From: Candidatus Obscuribacterales bacterium
GTDB taxonomy: Bacteria; Cyanobacteriota; Vampirovibrionia; Obscuribacterales; Obscuribacteraceae
NCBI GenBank assembly: GCA_019747875.1
Contig: JAIEQI010000017.1
Coordinates: 1-64,000 of the forward strand
Length of the DNA: 64,000 nt
Direction: 5' to 3'
The notes under the pieces were generated by a model. That model did not search any database and had not been told where the DNA came from. It was given only the letters and a program-made list of their open reading frames with translations. This document shows, in pieces, positions 37,201 through 45,456 of this stretch. How positions within the stretch are numbered: the stretch's first letter is position 1; every line of letters starts with the position of its first letter. The position numbers and the translations under genes were made by a program.

Positions 37201-39758
37201 GGGGTGCACCAACAGAACCGGCGCAGGAAAATGCCTGGGGCGCACCTGCAGAACCAGCACCGGAGAATGCCTGGGGTGCACCAGCAGAACCAGCACCGAA
37301 CAATGCCTGGGGTGCACCAGCAGAACCAGCACAGGAGCCGGCTTGGGGTGCACCAGCAGAACCAACACAGGACACCGCGTGGGGTGCACCAGCAGAACCG
37401 GCACAGGATAATGCCTGGGGAGCCCCAGCTCCACCCGCACAAGACAATGCTTGGGGCGCGCCAGCAGAAGTGGCACAGGACAATGCTTGGGGTGCCCCAG
37501 CAGAACCGGCCCAAGATAATGCCTGGGGTGCACCTGCACAACCAACACAGGACAATGCCTGGGGTGCTCCCGCAGAACCGGCACAAGACAATGCCTGGGG
37601 TGCACCTTCCCAAAATGCATGGGAAGGGAGTAGCGCGACGGCTTCTACCGAAACACAATGGGATCCACAAGAAGCAACAACACCGGATGTTTGGGGTGCA
37701 GCATCAGCCGAGAAAGTTGAAGCCGCAGCACCGCTGCCGCCACCACCGCCCCCGCCTCCTCCGGCTCCGCCAGTGCAGCCGAGTCAACCAGCAAAATCTT
37801 TTAATGCCGCAGCTCAACCAGCTGTAACGCCGACTCCGCCAGCACCACCCCCAGTGGGCGCCCCACCGGCCAAGTCAGGGATGCCTAATATTCGTCCAAT
37901 ACAACGAGGGCAAGCGAACCAACCGGGACTAGCAGTACCACAGCAGCCTGCTCAAGAGTCAGTAGCACCGCCTCCGGCGCCAGCAGCTCCACCTGAACCA
38001 CCAGTTCAAGCACCGGTGCAAAAGGCACCACTTGCGCCGCCTGCACCACAGACGGCGCCACCGGCACCGACTCCGCCCACACCACCGGTTCCAGCAGCAC
38101 CAACAGCTGCAACAAAACCGGCGGCCCCGCTACCGCCGCCTAAACCGGCTGGAAAACCAATTATGTCACCGCCACCGAAGCCACCAATTCCAGGCAGTAG
38201 AATACCGCCACCGAAACCAATGGCAAAATCTGGAGCGGCAGCAGCTAGCACCGCAGGTAGTGGCGATGGCGCAGTGATGAAGAAGCTCGATGACAAAGAC
38301 ATCGACAAGATTTTCAAGAAACTTGGCGTAAAAGAGTCGGAATTGAATGCACCTGGCGCAAACGCACCAGCGGCAGCTGCTCCAGCTCCCGTAAACGTGC
38401 CACCTCCGCCGATACCAGGCGGAGCCGCAGCGCCGCCGCCGCCGCCGATTCCAGGTGCGGCTGTTCCACCGCCTCCAATTCCTGGAGGGGCTGCTGGCCC
38501 AGTGCCGGCACCACCATTGCCGGGTTTGCAAAATCTGGCGGCACAAGCGCCACAGCCTCAGATTCCAGGACAAGGACCTGGAGCAAAACCACCACTTCCA
38601 CCAAAACCAGGCATGGCGCCACCAATGCCTGGAAATGTGCAAATGGCACCAGGTGTGAAACCAATGCCTGGCGCTATACCACCGGCGCCACCGATTCCAG
38701 GAGCAGCAGGTCCAGGAGCACCGATGCCACCAGGCGCCGGTGCACCACCAGCGCCTCCACTGCCAGGAAATGCGCCCCCAGCTCCGCCTCTTCCAGGGCA
38801 AGCAGCGCAAAAGCCTGGCGCTCAAGGACAAGTTCCTCAGATGCCTGGTGCCAAGCCCGGATGGGGACAGGCCGCGCCGGCACAAGCCGGTCCTACGCCT
38901 GGGATGCCTGGCGCACCAGGTCCTCAAGGTGGAGCGCCGGTACCACCTGGACCAGCTACAGCACCGCCTATTCAGGGCAAGCCTGTACAAGGTCCTCCGA
39001 TGCAAGCACCACCCACGAAACCGGCTCAAAAACCTCCAGCCAAACCATCGGGTCAGCAAGGGCTATTCGGCAACATCGATGATGATGGCATCAACAAGAT
39101 ATTCGACAAGCTCGGAGTCAAAGATGGACAGCCTGCTGGTGGACAAACCCCTTCGCAACAAGTTCCCAAGATAAATGTTCGCGACGCTGTAAGTACTGTC
39201 GTGAACGCTGCAGTTGGCTCAGGTGCCGTACCAGCGCCTAAGATTGAAGGCATCAGCAAGTTATCTGCAACAGCTGGTAACGAGCAGGATACCGGCAGCG
39301 GAAAAATCGCGTCGATTGGCAAGTTCATCCTTGACAATCAGGACCAGGAGCAGCTCGGCAAGCTAACCCAGAAAGACCTGGCCGAAAGCAAAGTCCGCGT
39401 CTTGACGATGGAGGCAGCCGATGAGATTTACAAACTTCTAAATCACATCGCCACTTTGCCGGGTGTAATTGGCTCTTGTATTGTCGGACATGACGGATTG
39501 CCAGTGGCGAACAACCTGCCACAAGAGTATGATCCTGAGTTCGTCGGAGCGATGTCACTTGGCATTTATGTCAACACGACAAACACCATCATGAAAATGA
39601 GTCACAGTCATCTTCATCAAATGGTGGCAAGGACGCAGTACGGTTTCTTGATTATTGCCGACTTTGGTGGCGGCATACTAGTAACCGTAAGTAACGCCCA
39701 AGCAACAGAGCAGTTGATACCATTAATGCGAAATATCACACAGCTGGTTGCTCAGTAA
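34221..39758 (+). CDS. Giant zinc-finger / WGAP-repeat / proline-rich / Roadblock protein
   Basis: 1845 aa. Residues 1-40 form an anti-sigma-like zinc finger (Cys5, His31, Cys35, Cys38). Residues ~390-640 are about 18 near-identical 13-14-aa units of the type WGAPSQPAQQDSG. A second array of about 15 12-aa units (WGAPAEPAQDNA) follows at ~955-1135. A Pro/Ala-rich linker of several hundred residues includes two copies of an acidic helical motif (DIDKIFKKLGVK near 1360 and GINKIFDKLGVK near 1622). Residues ~1724-1845 are a Roadblock/LC7 domain (LNHIATLPGVIGSCIVGHDG, then GFLIIADFGGGILVTVS). No signal peptide or membrane helix. Roadblock domains typically dimerise and regulate small GTPases. It is coupled by position with a sigma factor. 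Confidence 0.9.
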   Translation: MSMNCSRFRFLIQQRFDGQIAPQDEKMVSQHIDSCDSCSRFQHQIEQVCMAAVDVPLPEECSPASLEALAGKIMHEFPKEKGGLFDGIKNLFGGPAKAKEAQPKTPKAAGGFPHVSRPPTEAGPPENMPTPKPKKKEIEQADDLLATSTRLRSLAKIQPADQDPAASGQQGTSLGKKFGVEVPNRDKQNEEQPLNLAETIRRQVSQTDTKPPEPDTAGAPRSFSGDWNSMPTTDANAGWGGGSNSSGNNPALGGGQGDSGWGAPTQGSNSSGSNPAFGAPGMPPQPGAWNGQAQGGGGTGGWGAPTVPPGQAAGPSSAGGGWGDSSAQWGAPGGNQAPPAPPQQGDSWGAPAGQQSGWGQPAAPAQDAGWGGAAGGDSWGAPAVGAAQAPAQDSGWGAPSQPAQDSGWGAPSQPAQQDSGWGAPSQPPAQQDAGWGAPSQAPAQQDSGWGAPSQPPAQQDSGWGAPSQPAQQDSGWGAPSQPAQQDSGWGAPSQPAQQDSGWGAPSQPPAQQDSGWGAPNQPAQQDSGWGAPSQPAQQDSGWGAPSQPAQQDSGWGAPSQPAQQDSGWGAPSQPAQQDSGWGAPGQPAQQDSGWGAPGQPAQQDSGWGAPGQPAQQDSGWGAPGQPAQQDSAWGGGDSWGAPSQPAQQDSGWDAAPAAGGDSWGAPQAAQQEDAWGSPAQAPKQDDAWGAGGDSWGAPSQPAQQDSGWGAPSQPTQQDPGWGAGESWGAEPAAAPKQEDAWGAPAAPAQDTGWGATQAPAQESGWGQPAQPAAQQGGWGDPQPAQAASGWGEPQAPEKPGVNSAWSSPLVGANPAAGAANPNMQEGAAAAYGTDSWSEDAEQIQTGMWKAFSLEDSGLGPSNKKAAKPAAAVNNDFDMSIQERMALQRQQEAAGGAAAAGAPAQTQSSPPPAAPQNMAPSGTGNIMDRLSNILGEAETGPPADPWGAGGSAEPAQDAWGASAQPAQDNAWGAPAEPAQDNAWGAPAEAAQANAWGAPTEPAQENAWGAPAEPAPENAWGAPAEPAPNNAWGAPAEPAQEPAWGAPAEPTQDTAWGAPAEPAQDNAWGAPAPPAQDNAWGAPAEVAQDNAWGAPAEPAQDNAWGAPAQPTQDNAWGAPAEPAQDNAWGAPSQNAWEGSSATASTETQWDPQEATTPDVWGAASAEKVEAAAPLPPPPPPPPPAPPVQPSQPAKSFNAAAQPAVTPTPPAPPPVGAPPAKSGMPNIRPIQRGQANQPGLAVPQQPAQESVAPPPAPAAPPEPPVQAPVQKAPLAPPAPQTAPPAPTPPTPPVPAAPTAATKPAAPLPPPKPAGKPIMSPPPKPPIPGSRIPPPKPMAKSGAAAASTAGSGDGAVMKKLDDKDIDKIFKKLGVKESELNAPGANAPAAAAPAPVNVPPPPIPGGAAAPPPPPIPGAAVPPPPIPGGAAGPVPAPPLPGLQNLAAQAPQPQIPGQGPGAKPPLPPKPGMAPPMPGNVQMAPGVKPMPGAIPPAPPIPGAAGPGAPMPPGAGAPPAPPLPGNAPPAPPLPGQAAQKPGAQGQVPQMPGAKPGWGQAAPAQAGPTPGMPGAPGPQGGAPVPPGPATAPPIQGKPVQGPPMQAPPTKPAQKPPAKPSGQQGLFGNIDDDGINKIFDKLGVKDGQPAGGQTPSQQVPKINVRDAVSTVVNAAVGSGAVPAPKIEGISKLSATAGNEQDTGSGKIASIGKFILDNQDQEQLGKLTQKDLAESKVRVLTMEAADEIYKLLNHIATLPGVIGSCIVGHDGLPVANNLPQEYDPEFVGAMSLGIYVNTTNTIMKMSHSHLHQMVARTQYGFLIIADFGGGILVTVSNAQATEQLIPLMRNITQLVAQ
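35404..36120 (+). repeat. Coding repeat array 1 (WGAP(S/G)QPAQQDSG)
   Basis: About 18 consecutive units of 39-42 bp inside the giant gene. The first part has SQ at the fifth and sixth positions and the last four units have GQ, with near-identical DNA, a sign of recent unit duplication or conversion. The array leaves both the +2 frame and the reverse strand open for more than 1.5 kb, producing false ORFs. Confidence 0.9.
37081..37615 (+). repeat. Coding repeat array 2 (WGAPAEPAQDNA)
   Basis: About 15 units of 36 bp, more diverged than array 1 (AEPAPEN, TEPAQEN, APPAQDN variants). The WGAP core is shared with array 1 but the period differs by one residue, so the arrays probably share an ancestor and expanded separately. 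Confidence 0.88.
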
Positions 39759-39779
39759 CTTGCAACAACAAAAGGTAAT

Positions 39780-41306
39780 ATGGAACTAATACTCGAGAAG
39801 CCATCCTTTTCGGCTTTAGCTGCCGATCTAATTGTCTTTGGAGTTTTTCAGGACGAATCGTTGTCCGACGCCCTGAAAAATTGCGATGCTGAATTTCCAG
39901 CAGAATTTCTTGCGGAGATTGAAGAACTCTGCAAGCAGGAAAATTACAAAGCAAAAAGCAAAGAAACGCTGAGTATCTTCACTCAAAAGAAGATCACAGC
40001 ACGCCGCTTGATACTTGTTGGACTTGGCAAGAAAAATGACTTCGGTCCCAATGCCGTCCGCAAGGCATCCGCAACTTTTGCCCGCCAGTTCGCAAGCAAA
40101 ACAGCCTACACACATGTTGCGCTGGGCTTGCGTTTCGACGGCAAGAAGGAGCTAATTCAAGCAGCCGTGGAAGGGTGGTTCCTCGGATCTTATACATTCA
40201 CGCTCTACAAAACTCAAAATGATAACGGCGCCAATGAAACCGGTGATAAAACGAAACGACTGAGCTTCCTTGATCAACAATTAGACGATAGTTCGTTTGA
40301 GCAGGCTTGCGCCCGCGGCAGAGCAATTGCAGAAGCAACTTGCTTTGCCAGAGATTTAATCGCCGAACCTGCTTGCAACATGACTCCGACAAAGTTAGCG
40401 CAATTGGCAGACTCGATGACTTGCAATTTGCTGACCTGCGAAATTCTGGAGGCCGATGAAGCGGCTCGACTGGGAATGGGAGCATTTCTGGGTGTCGCTC
40501 AAGGTTCCGATCAGCCGCCGAAGTTTATCGCAATAAAGTACAGTCATCCAGATGCAAAACGATTTTTCGCTTTAGTCGGCAAAGGCATCACTTTTGATTC
40601 TGGCGGTTTGTCATTGAAAACAGCCGCGGGCATGGAAACCATGAAATACGACATGTCCGGAGCGGCGGTGGTTATGGGCGTTGTGAGAGCGCTACTCGAC
40701 CTTCAAGCGCCCGTTTCCGTCTTGGCAGTGGTAGCCGCATGCGAAAACATGCCGAGTGGAACGGCCACCAAGCCCGGAGACATTCTCGTTGCTATGAATG
40801 GCAAGACCATCGAAGTAAACAACACGGATGCCGAAGGCAGGTTGACTTTGGCTGACGCTCTTTGTTACGTATGCCAGCAGAAGCCGGAAGCAATAATTGA
40901 CGTTGCGACTTTAACGGGAGCCGTTGTCGCGGCACTCGGAAAGGCGGCCGCTGGCATCATGGGGAACGATGAACAGCTCATGGAGAAGATAATTGATTCG
41001 GGCAAAGCTGCCGGTGAAAGATATTGGCCGCTACCTCTCTTTGACGAGTACAAGGAAACGTTGAAGAGCGATGTCGCTGATTTGAAGAACGCTGGAGCAC
41101 GAGGCGAAGCTGGTTCATCAAGTGCTGGCATGTTCCTGAAAGAATTCGTTGAGGGTATTCCATGGGCACACCTGGACATAGCCGGAGCCGGATGGATGGA
41201 TAAGGATAAAGAAGAACTAAACAAAGGTGGCACCGCATTTGGTGTCCGTTCGCTTTCCTATTTCATCCTTAATCAAATCGAGAACGAAAGCGCGTCACCA
41301 GTATAA
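39780..41306 (+). CDS. pepA: Leucyl aminopeptidase (peptidase family M17)
   Basis: Cytosolic two-metal aminopeptidase that removes N-terminal residues from peptides. The C-terminal catalytic domain has GKGITFDSGG (metal-binding Asp), KYDMSGAAVVMG and the family signature NNTDAEGRLTLADAL, then ATLTGAVVAALG. The N-terminal ~165 residues are the M17 macro-like domain. 508 aa is usual. Starts 22 bp after the giant gene with aaaggt upstream, so it could be cotranscribed with it. Confidence 0.95.
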   Translation: MELILEKPSFSALAADLIVFGVFQDESLSDALKNCDAEFPAEFLAEIEELCKQENYKAKSKETLSIFTQKKITARRLILVGLGKKNDFGPNAVRKASATFARQFASKTAYTHVALGLRFDGKKELIQAAVEGWFLGSYTFTLYKTQNDNGANETGDKTKRLSFLDQQLDDSSFEQACARGRAIAEATCFARDLIAEPACNMTPTKLAQLADSMTCNLLTCEILEADEAARLGMGAFLGVAQGSDQPPKFIAIKYSHPDAKRFFALVGKGITFDSGGLSLKTAAGMETMKYDMSGAAVVMGVVRALLDLQAPVSVLAVVAACENMPSGTATKPGDILVAMNGKTIEVNNTDAEGRLTLADALCYVCQQKPEAIIDVATLTGAVVAALGKAAAGIMGNDEQLMEKIIDSGKAAGERYWPLPLFDEYKETLKSDVADLKNAGARGEAGSSSAGMFLKEFVEGIPWAHLDIAGAGWMDKDKEELNKGGTAFGVRSLSYFILNQIENESASPV

Positions 41307-41418
41307 AGGAGCACCGAACTACTCTTTGGAGCGTGCAAGCGTCGCCCTTGGCTGCTGAACTGATTGAGACTAAGAGAACCGCTCCAACGCGGCGGCTTCG
41401 CCGATGCAAACAATTAGA

Positions 41419-43323
41419 CTAGCTGCCACCCTGAACGACCCTGGCAATCGCACCATCTACGGTGCGAGGATCTAGCTGCCGCCGAGCATATGCCAGATAA
41501 GCTTCCATCCAGCGTCGCAGTTCCAGAAGCGCAACAGATACCGGCGTGCCACTGGCTTTCACCTGACTGAGATTGACACTAACTCGTCCATCCTTGTCGA
41601 TGTGAAATCGTTGCGCAGCTGGTGAATCACCATGCACATAGTGCAAGCTAACTTCGAGCATAGTTCGATTGTCTTCTGGTCCCAGATATTGCTGCAGCTC
41701 CCCTGCAATTTTCTGAAACACCGACAGCGGCTTAAATAGCGAGGTCTGCTGCACCTGAACCAGTTTATTGTCAATAAAGAATTGCACTGTTTTCAACACC
41801 ATGTGCGTAGTCCATTCATCGTAGGACTTGATCACCTCATCCAAAGTGGTTAATCCATCGATGAGCGAACCAATTCGCGGCATGTGCTCCTTATCCTTTT
41901 CACTGACGGGCGTTTCATCGAAATAGCGCAAAGTCTGTTTAGATAGTACGCGCCAAATATCATCAAAATTCCAGACCCGCTCTAAAATGACGTTTCGCTC
42001 ACCAGGCTGCATCGAAATGATCTGATTTGCATTGTCTTGAAATAGAGCAGCATCAAGAAGCATTTTGTCCAGAGGAAACTTCAAGGCACAGGCTTCATCT
42101 AATTCCAGAGTCGGAACGCCGTCTCGAAAAACGAATATGCCTTCTGTCCAACTAACGAGAAACTCGACAACAGCGTCCGGGCCTTTCAGTTTTCCCATTT
42201 TTGCCTGCGTCGGCTTTCCGTCATGGAATGCAATTACGATGTTCTTGTCGCGGTCCTCAACATTCAATGTGCCAGTTTTCTTAGCGGTGGAAATGGACTG
42301 AAGGAGTCCAGCACAGTCAATCGCGCCGAGGCTGCCAATCATGGAATTCTTCATCGTTTCCATGCTTCGTTTCTTGCTTGCCGCACTTGTCTCGGTAGAA
42401 TCAGCTTTGTGATAACCACCGTACAAATATTGATCGTGCAGAAGTATTTCCAACTCGCGCGTATTTATGAATCCTTTGCGCACCGCAAGCAAACCAAGAA
42501 ATGTTTTCTGGTTCCTGCCCCAACCTTCCTCCTGCTGCAGCTCAAGCAACTCCTCTAGTTGAGCGGCGGTAATGATTCCGGCTGCCACCATATAACGCCC
42601 TAATCGGAACGGTTTATGGTTGTGATAACAACTTGCCAGGAATTGGATGCGAGTGAAAACCGGATAAATAATTCTATCGGTTTCAAGCTCCTGCATAAGC
42701 CGCACGCTCTCATCTGGATGAATACCATGATGACCTTCCATCAAGCGTGCAATTCCTTCAATCGTCGAATAGTCATCGATAAATTGCAGAAGCCAGTTCT
42801 GCGGAGGATGTAACTCGAAAGCGCTCTTGATCTCGGTTCCACGCTCAGTCAAAACTGGAGTCGAGGTGAACAAAATGTGATTAGCAAGAGTATTGCCACC
42901 GCCGCGCATGCGCCGGCGATCGATACCAGTGACGGTGGCACAAACATAGTCAGCCAACAACGGATAACGAGCAAATATTCCAAATGGACTATCGTAAATG
43001 TTGAACGTAAGACCGCCACCAGGGTCGTCTTTCGTGAGCGTAACAGCTGCGTCAGCCTTGATAAAGAGAAGAACACCTTGAGGCTTCAGTAATCTCCGAG
43101 CATAAGAATGAAACTTGATCATGATATCCAGTGGCAAACTAAAACCAGTCTGCATCAGGTCCACGATTAGACCATCAAAGCGTTTTTCCTCTCTAACTAA
43201 TCGTTCGAATTCCGCAAATAGATTCTCGCGATATGAATAAGTAAGAAAGTTCAAAGTGGACGAAAGAAACTCTTCGTCTTGCCTTTGATTTGGATTTCGA
43301 GATCCCGGATCTGGACTTAACAC
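41419..43323 (-). CDS. Multidomain protein: methyltransferase-like, GspE-N-like, PATAN (DUF4388)
   Basis: 634 aa. Residues ~30-130 resemble a Rossmann methyltransferase half (FDGLIVDLMQTGFSLPLDI, then LLKPQGVLLFIKAD), although no glycine-rich SAM loop is visible. Residues ~240-300 have the small helical pattern RYMVAAGIITAAQLEELLEL seen in GspE/MshE N-termini. Residues ~328-400 are a PATAN/DUF4388 domain (IGSLGAIDCAGLLQSISTAKK, TGTLNVED, IAFHDGKPTQAKMG). The remainder is unassigned. DUF4388 occurs in two-component and GTPase-linked signalling and in gliding or twitching systems. It begins at a GTG without a strong ribosome site; twin palindromes lie about 90-140 bp upstream. Confidence 0.78.
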   Translation of the reverse strand: MLSPDPGSRNPNQRQDEEFLSSTLNFLTYSYRENLFAEFERLVREEKRFDGLIVDLMQTGFSLPLDIMIKFHSYARRLLKPQGVLLFIKADAAVTLTKDDPGGGLTFNIYDSPFGIFARYPLLADYVCATVTGIDRRRMRGGGNTLANHILFTSTPVLTERGTEIKSAFELHPPQNWLLQFIDDYSTIEGIARLMEGHHGIHPDESVRLMQELETDRIIYPVFTRIQFLASCYHNHKPFRLGRYMVAAGIITAAQLEELLELQQEEGWGRNQKTFLGLLAVRKGFINTRELEILLHDQYLYGGYHKADSTETSAASKKRSMETMKNSMIGSLGAIDCAGLLQSISTAKKTGTLNVEDRDKNIVIAFHDGKPTQAKMGKLKGPDAVVEFLVSWTEGIFVFRDGVPTLELDEACALKFPLDKMLLDAALFQDNANQIISMQPGERNVILERVWNFDDIWRVLSKQTLRYFDETPVSEKDKEHMPRIGSLIDGLTTLDEVIKSYDEWTTHMVLKTVQFFIDNKLVQVQQTSLFKPLSVFQKIAGELQQYLGPEDNRTMLEVSLHYVHGDSPAAQRFHIDKDGRVSVNLSQVKASGTPVSVALLELRRWMEAYLAYARRQLDPRTVDGAIARVVQGGS

Positions 43324-43413
43324 TTACGGACTTCTTGTTTTTAGAGGAGCTGGATACTATATGCCCAGCCTAACTCAGCTTCCGATAAGAATTTCGCCCC
43401 ACCCATATCCACT

Positions 43414-43462
43414 GGAATTTATAAGTTCCAAAACTCGCGCTAAATTGGAACGTATAAGTTCC
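43414..43462 (-). promoter_or_regulatory. Putative twin operator (GGAA-N8-TTCC x2)
   Basis: Two imperfect palindromes, ggaatttataagttcc (43414-43429) and ggaacgtataagttcc (43447-43462), lie 33 bp apart start to start, about three helical turns. They sit 90-140 bp upstream of the minus-strand DUF4388 gene. The spacing and symmetry suggest a site for a dimeric regulator; no regulator is identified. Confidence 0.45.
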
Positions 43463-43586
43463 GCTTGGCGACTGTGACTCGAAAAAAGCTCTCTTCCCGG
43501 AATCTTCGATCGGGGTTATTTGCAACATAGGACCGCCCGCTGTCATCGCGTTTTCGGTCTTGATGATTCACGAGCATTGCGTCGGC

Positions 43587-43625
43587 AGCCGTAGTGCGTG
43601 CCAGTCTGCAGCGGCAGTTGGATCA
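43587..43625. repeat. 39-bp interspersed repeat, intergenic copy
   Basis: Same family as 32687-32725, 36/39 identical and in the same orientation. Lies 15 bp beyond the stop of the exported-protein gene and contains the palindromic tgcagcggca core. Confidence 0.85.
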
Positions 43626-43639
43626 GCTCCGGCTTCGAT

Positions 43640-45058
43640 TTACTTGCGCTTGATGGCTTTCGGCGGAGTGCCAGCGGCGGCTGCCGACGCGGCGGCCGCA
43701 TCGGCTTCCTTCTTCTCGGAAGCAACCTGGTCAAAATGTGAGTAGAGTGGGAAGTTTTTGCCGATTTCCTGCAAGAACGGATCTGGTTGAGCCACAAAGA
43801 TCGCCTTAATTTGAGGAACGCCCTTTACTTTGGCGACATCAAAAATCAAATCGTCCTTCCCGATATTTATTAGGCGGAATCGCTGGCCACGAGCCGGTGG
43901 TAGCGACATCTCAACAACACGGGCGGAGCTGTCCAGAGATTTTCCTTGTAAGCCAAGATAGCGTGGAATGCTTGCCAGATGGGGGTCAACAAGAAGTGAC
44001 TTCATTATGTCCCCACGACTTTGTTGAAGAGCACGCATAAAATCGTGCACGGTAACAAATGCTTCCTCATTCGGGACCGACGGATGCAAGACATAGCCGC
44101 TCTCGGTCTGTTTCACGAGGAAGCGATAGTTCGCCGACTCGGCCTCCGGCAACCAGCGTTTTACACCGTTGGAATCCGTAGTCAGCAGCATCTTTCCGAC
44201 ATTGAAGACCAGGTCATTGCCTCTGAATCCAAGCCTACCAGAGACGTTATTCTGCAAGAAGGCTGGCAGGGTAGAGAGGAAAGCAGGATTGGCTTGCCAA
44301 CCAGCCTCCGTCAGTTTATAAGCGGAAACCCAGAGGGAGCCATCTTCATTATCGCCGGCAAGCACTAAACTTTTCCCAGCATCTTTTGAGCTAACAATGC
44401 CGGCATCTTTGACGTTAATTTGGGACGGTAACTGAAAGTCTTGGAAGCGCAAGGCAGTTGTTGTCACAACTCGCTTATGACGTCCGGCGCCAACAATCTG
44501 CTGATGAGAGTCGAACCATTGCAAAAGAATGTGTGCACGCTCGGGTGCTTTCGGAAAGCTCCAGAGGCGCACCGCTCCACTATCGACGACGCGAGGCTTG
44601 AAATCGGATAAGTACGGATTATCCTTTCCCAAAATAGCGGGGCTCAGGCGGGCCCCACCAGGAGAGGCCAGTACTGTCTTCAAAGCGTTGATCACAGCGC
44701 CATATGTCCCATCTGAGGGAGCTGACTTGTATTGCCGCACGGCTTGGTCCAAGGCTGCCGAGTAATATGATTTGACAGTGGGCGCTACTACAGCCGTGCC
44801 CTCAGTGCCCGGAGCGTCGCCGGGACTCAGTTCAGAGCTGGAAGAAGTTGTTCCGTTGCCTGCTGGATTAGCAGCAGGCTTGGCGGCACTGGAATCTACT
44901 TTATTTACAGGTGTCACAGCATTTGCGGGCTTCGCCACCGAAGATGCCGGCTTAACGCCCATCGGAACAACGCTGAGAACGTGTTTTTCATCTTCGGCAG
45001 ATGCGCACAGCGAAAAAGTGAAGGCTAAAAACAAGGAAACGAACGGAACAATCTTCAT
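43640..45058 (-). CDS. Exported hypothetical protein (472 aa)
   Basis: A signal peptide (MKIVPFVSLFLAFTFSLCASA) is followed by a Pro/Ala/Ser linker (residues ~30-95). A long globular part with alternating strands comes next (KSYYSAALDQAVRQYKSAPSD, FPKAPERAHILLQWFDSHQQ, RLGFRGNDLVFNVGKML, RYLGLQGKSLDSSARVVEM). The tail is rich in Ala and Lys (ADAAAASAAAAG). No known family. The globular region may be a beta-propeller-like or lipoprotein-like fold; this is weak inference. The last codons adjoin an interspersed repeat. Confidence 0.72.
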   Translation of the reverse strand: MKIVPFVSLFLAFTFSLCASAEDEKHVLSVVPMGVKPASSVAKPANAVTPVNKVDSSAAKPAANPAGNGTTSSSSELSPGDAPGTEGTAVVAPTVKSYYSAALDQAVRQYKSAPSDGTYGAVINALKTVLASPGGARLSPAILGKDNPYLSDFKPRVVDSGAVRLWSFPKAPERAHILLQWFDSHQQIVGAGRHKRVVTTTALRFQDFQLPSQINVKDAGIVSSKDAGKSLVLAGDNEDGSLWVSAYKLTEAGWQANPAFLSTLPAFLQNNVSGRLGFRGNDLVFNVGKMLLTTDSNGVKRWLPEAESANYRFLVKQTESGYVLHPSVPNEEAFVTVHDFMRALQQSRGDIMKSLLVDPHLASIPRYLGLQGKSLDSSARVVEMSLPPARGQRFRLINIGKDDLIFDVAKVKGVPQIKAIFVAQPDPFLQEIGKNFPLYSHFDQVASEKKEADAAAASAAAAGTPPKAIKRK

Positions 45059-45456
45059 CAGTGTGCTCTCACTTAAGACGCTCTGGAGCTTCCTCGGGCT
45101 GTCGCCTTAGAACATCTCCGCTGGGTTTGTCTGATTATGTGCGGCACAAGCCAGCACGCGGTAGCAATTATAGCGAGCCTGAGCCGTGCTCGCCCGGGGA
45201 TCAAACGCATATATAAGTTGCATTGAGCTGCCCTGTTCGGACATGCCGAAAAGCGACTAAAAATGTCTACATAAAATTTCTCACAGTTTTTCCTCCCATC
45301 CGAAATTGCTTCAACAATGACCCGTTATTAGGACTTTCTCAGAATTAATGCTTGACATCACTTGTAAAGGTGGTGGAATTCCCACGGATCGTTTGACTTG
45401 GGGATTTCAGGCTTGTAGATTATTGATACTTTCCAAGCGGATTATTTGATCAGGCG
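45059..45456. other. Intergenic region between divergent genes
   Basis: About 400 bp between the minus-strand exported-protein gene and the plus-strand LysM gene. It should hold both promoters. A ttgaca lies near 45353 but lacks a matching -10 at usual spacing. I see no RNA gene or strong hairpin. Confidence 0.5.

Larger units (their letters stand above)
43324..43639. other. Intergenic region with twin palindromes and a repeat
   Basis: Between the start of the DUF4388 gene and the end of the exported-protein gene, both on minus. It holds two 16-bp palindromes (43414-43462) and a 39-bp interspersed repeat (43587-43625). No gene is supported; short open frames on both strands look accidental. 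Confidence 0.6.

Noticed and set aside
37101-37670. Cys/Trp-rich minus-strand open frames opposite array 2
   Set aside because: Antisense of the GCACCAGCAGAACC-type repeats; no independent support.
45353-45390. Sigma-70 promoter with ttgaca near 45353
   Set aside because: No acceptable -10 element at 15-19 bp spacing.
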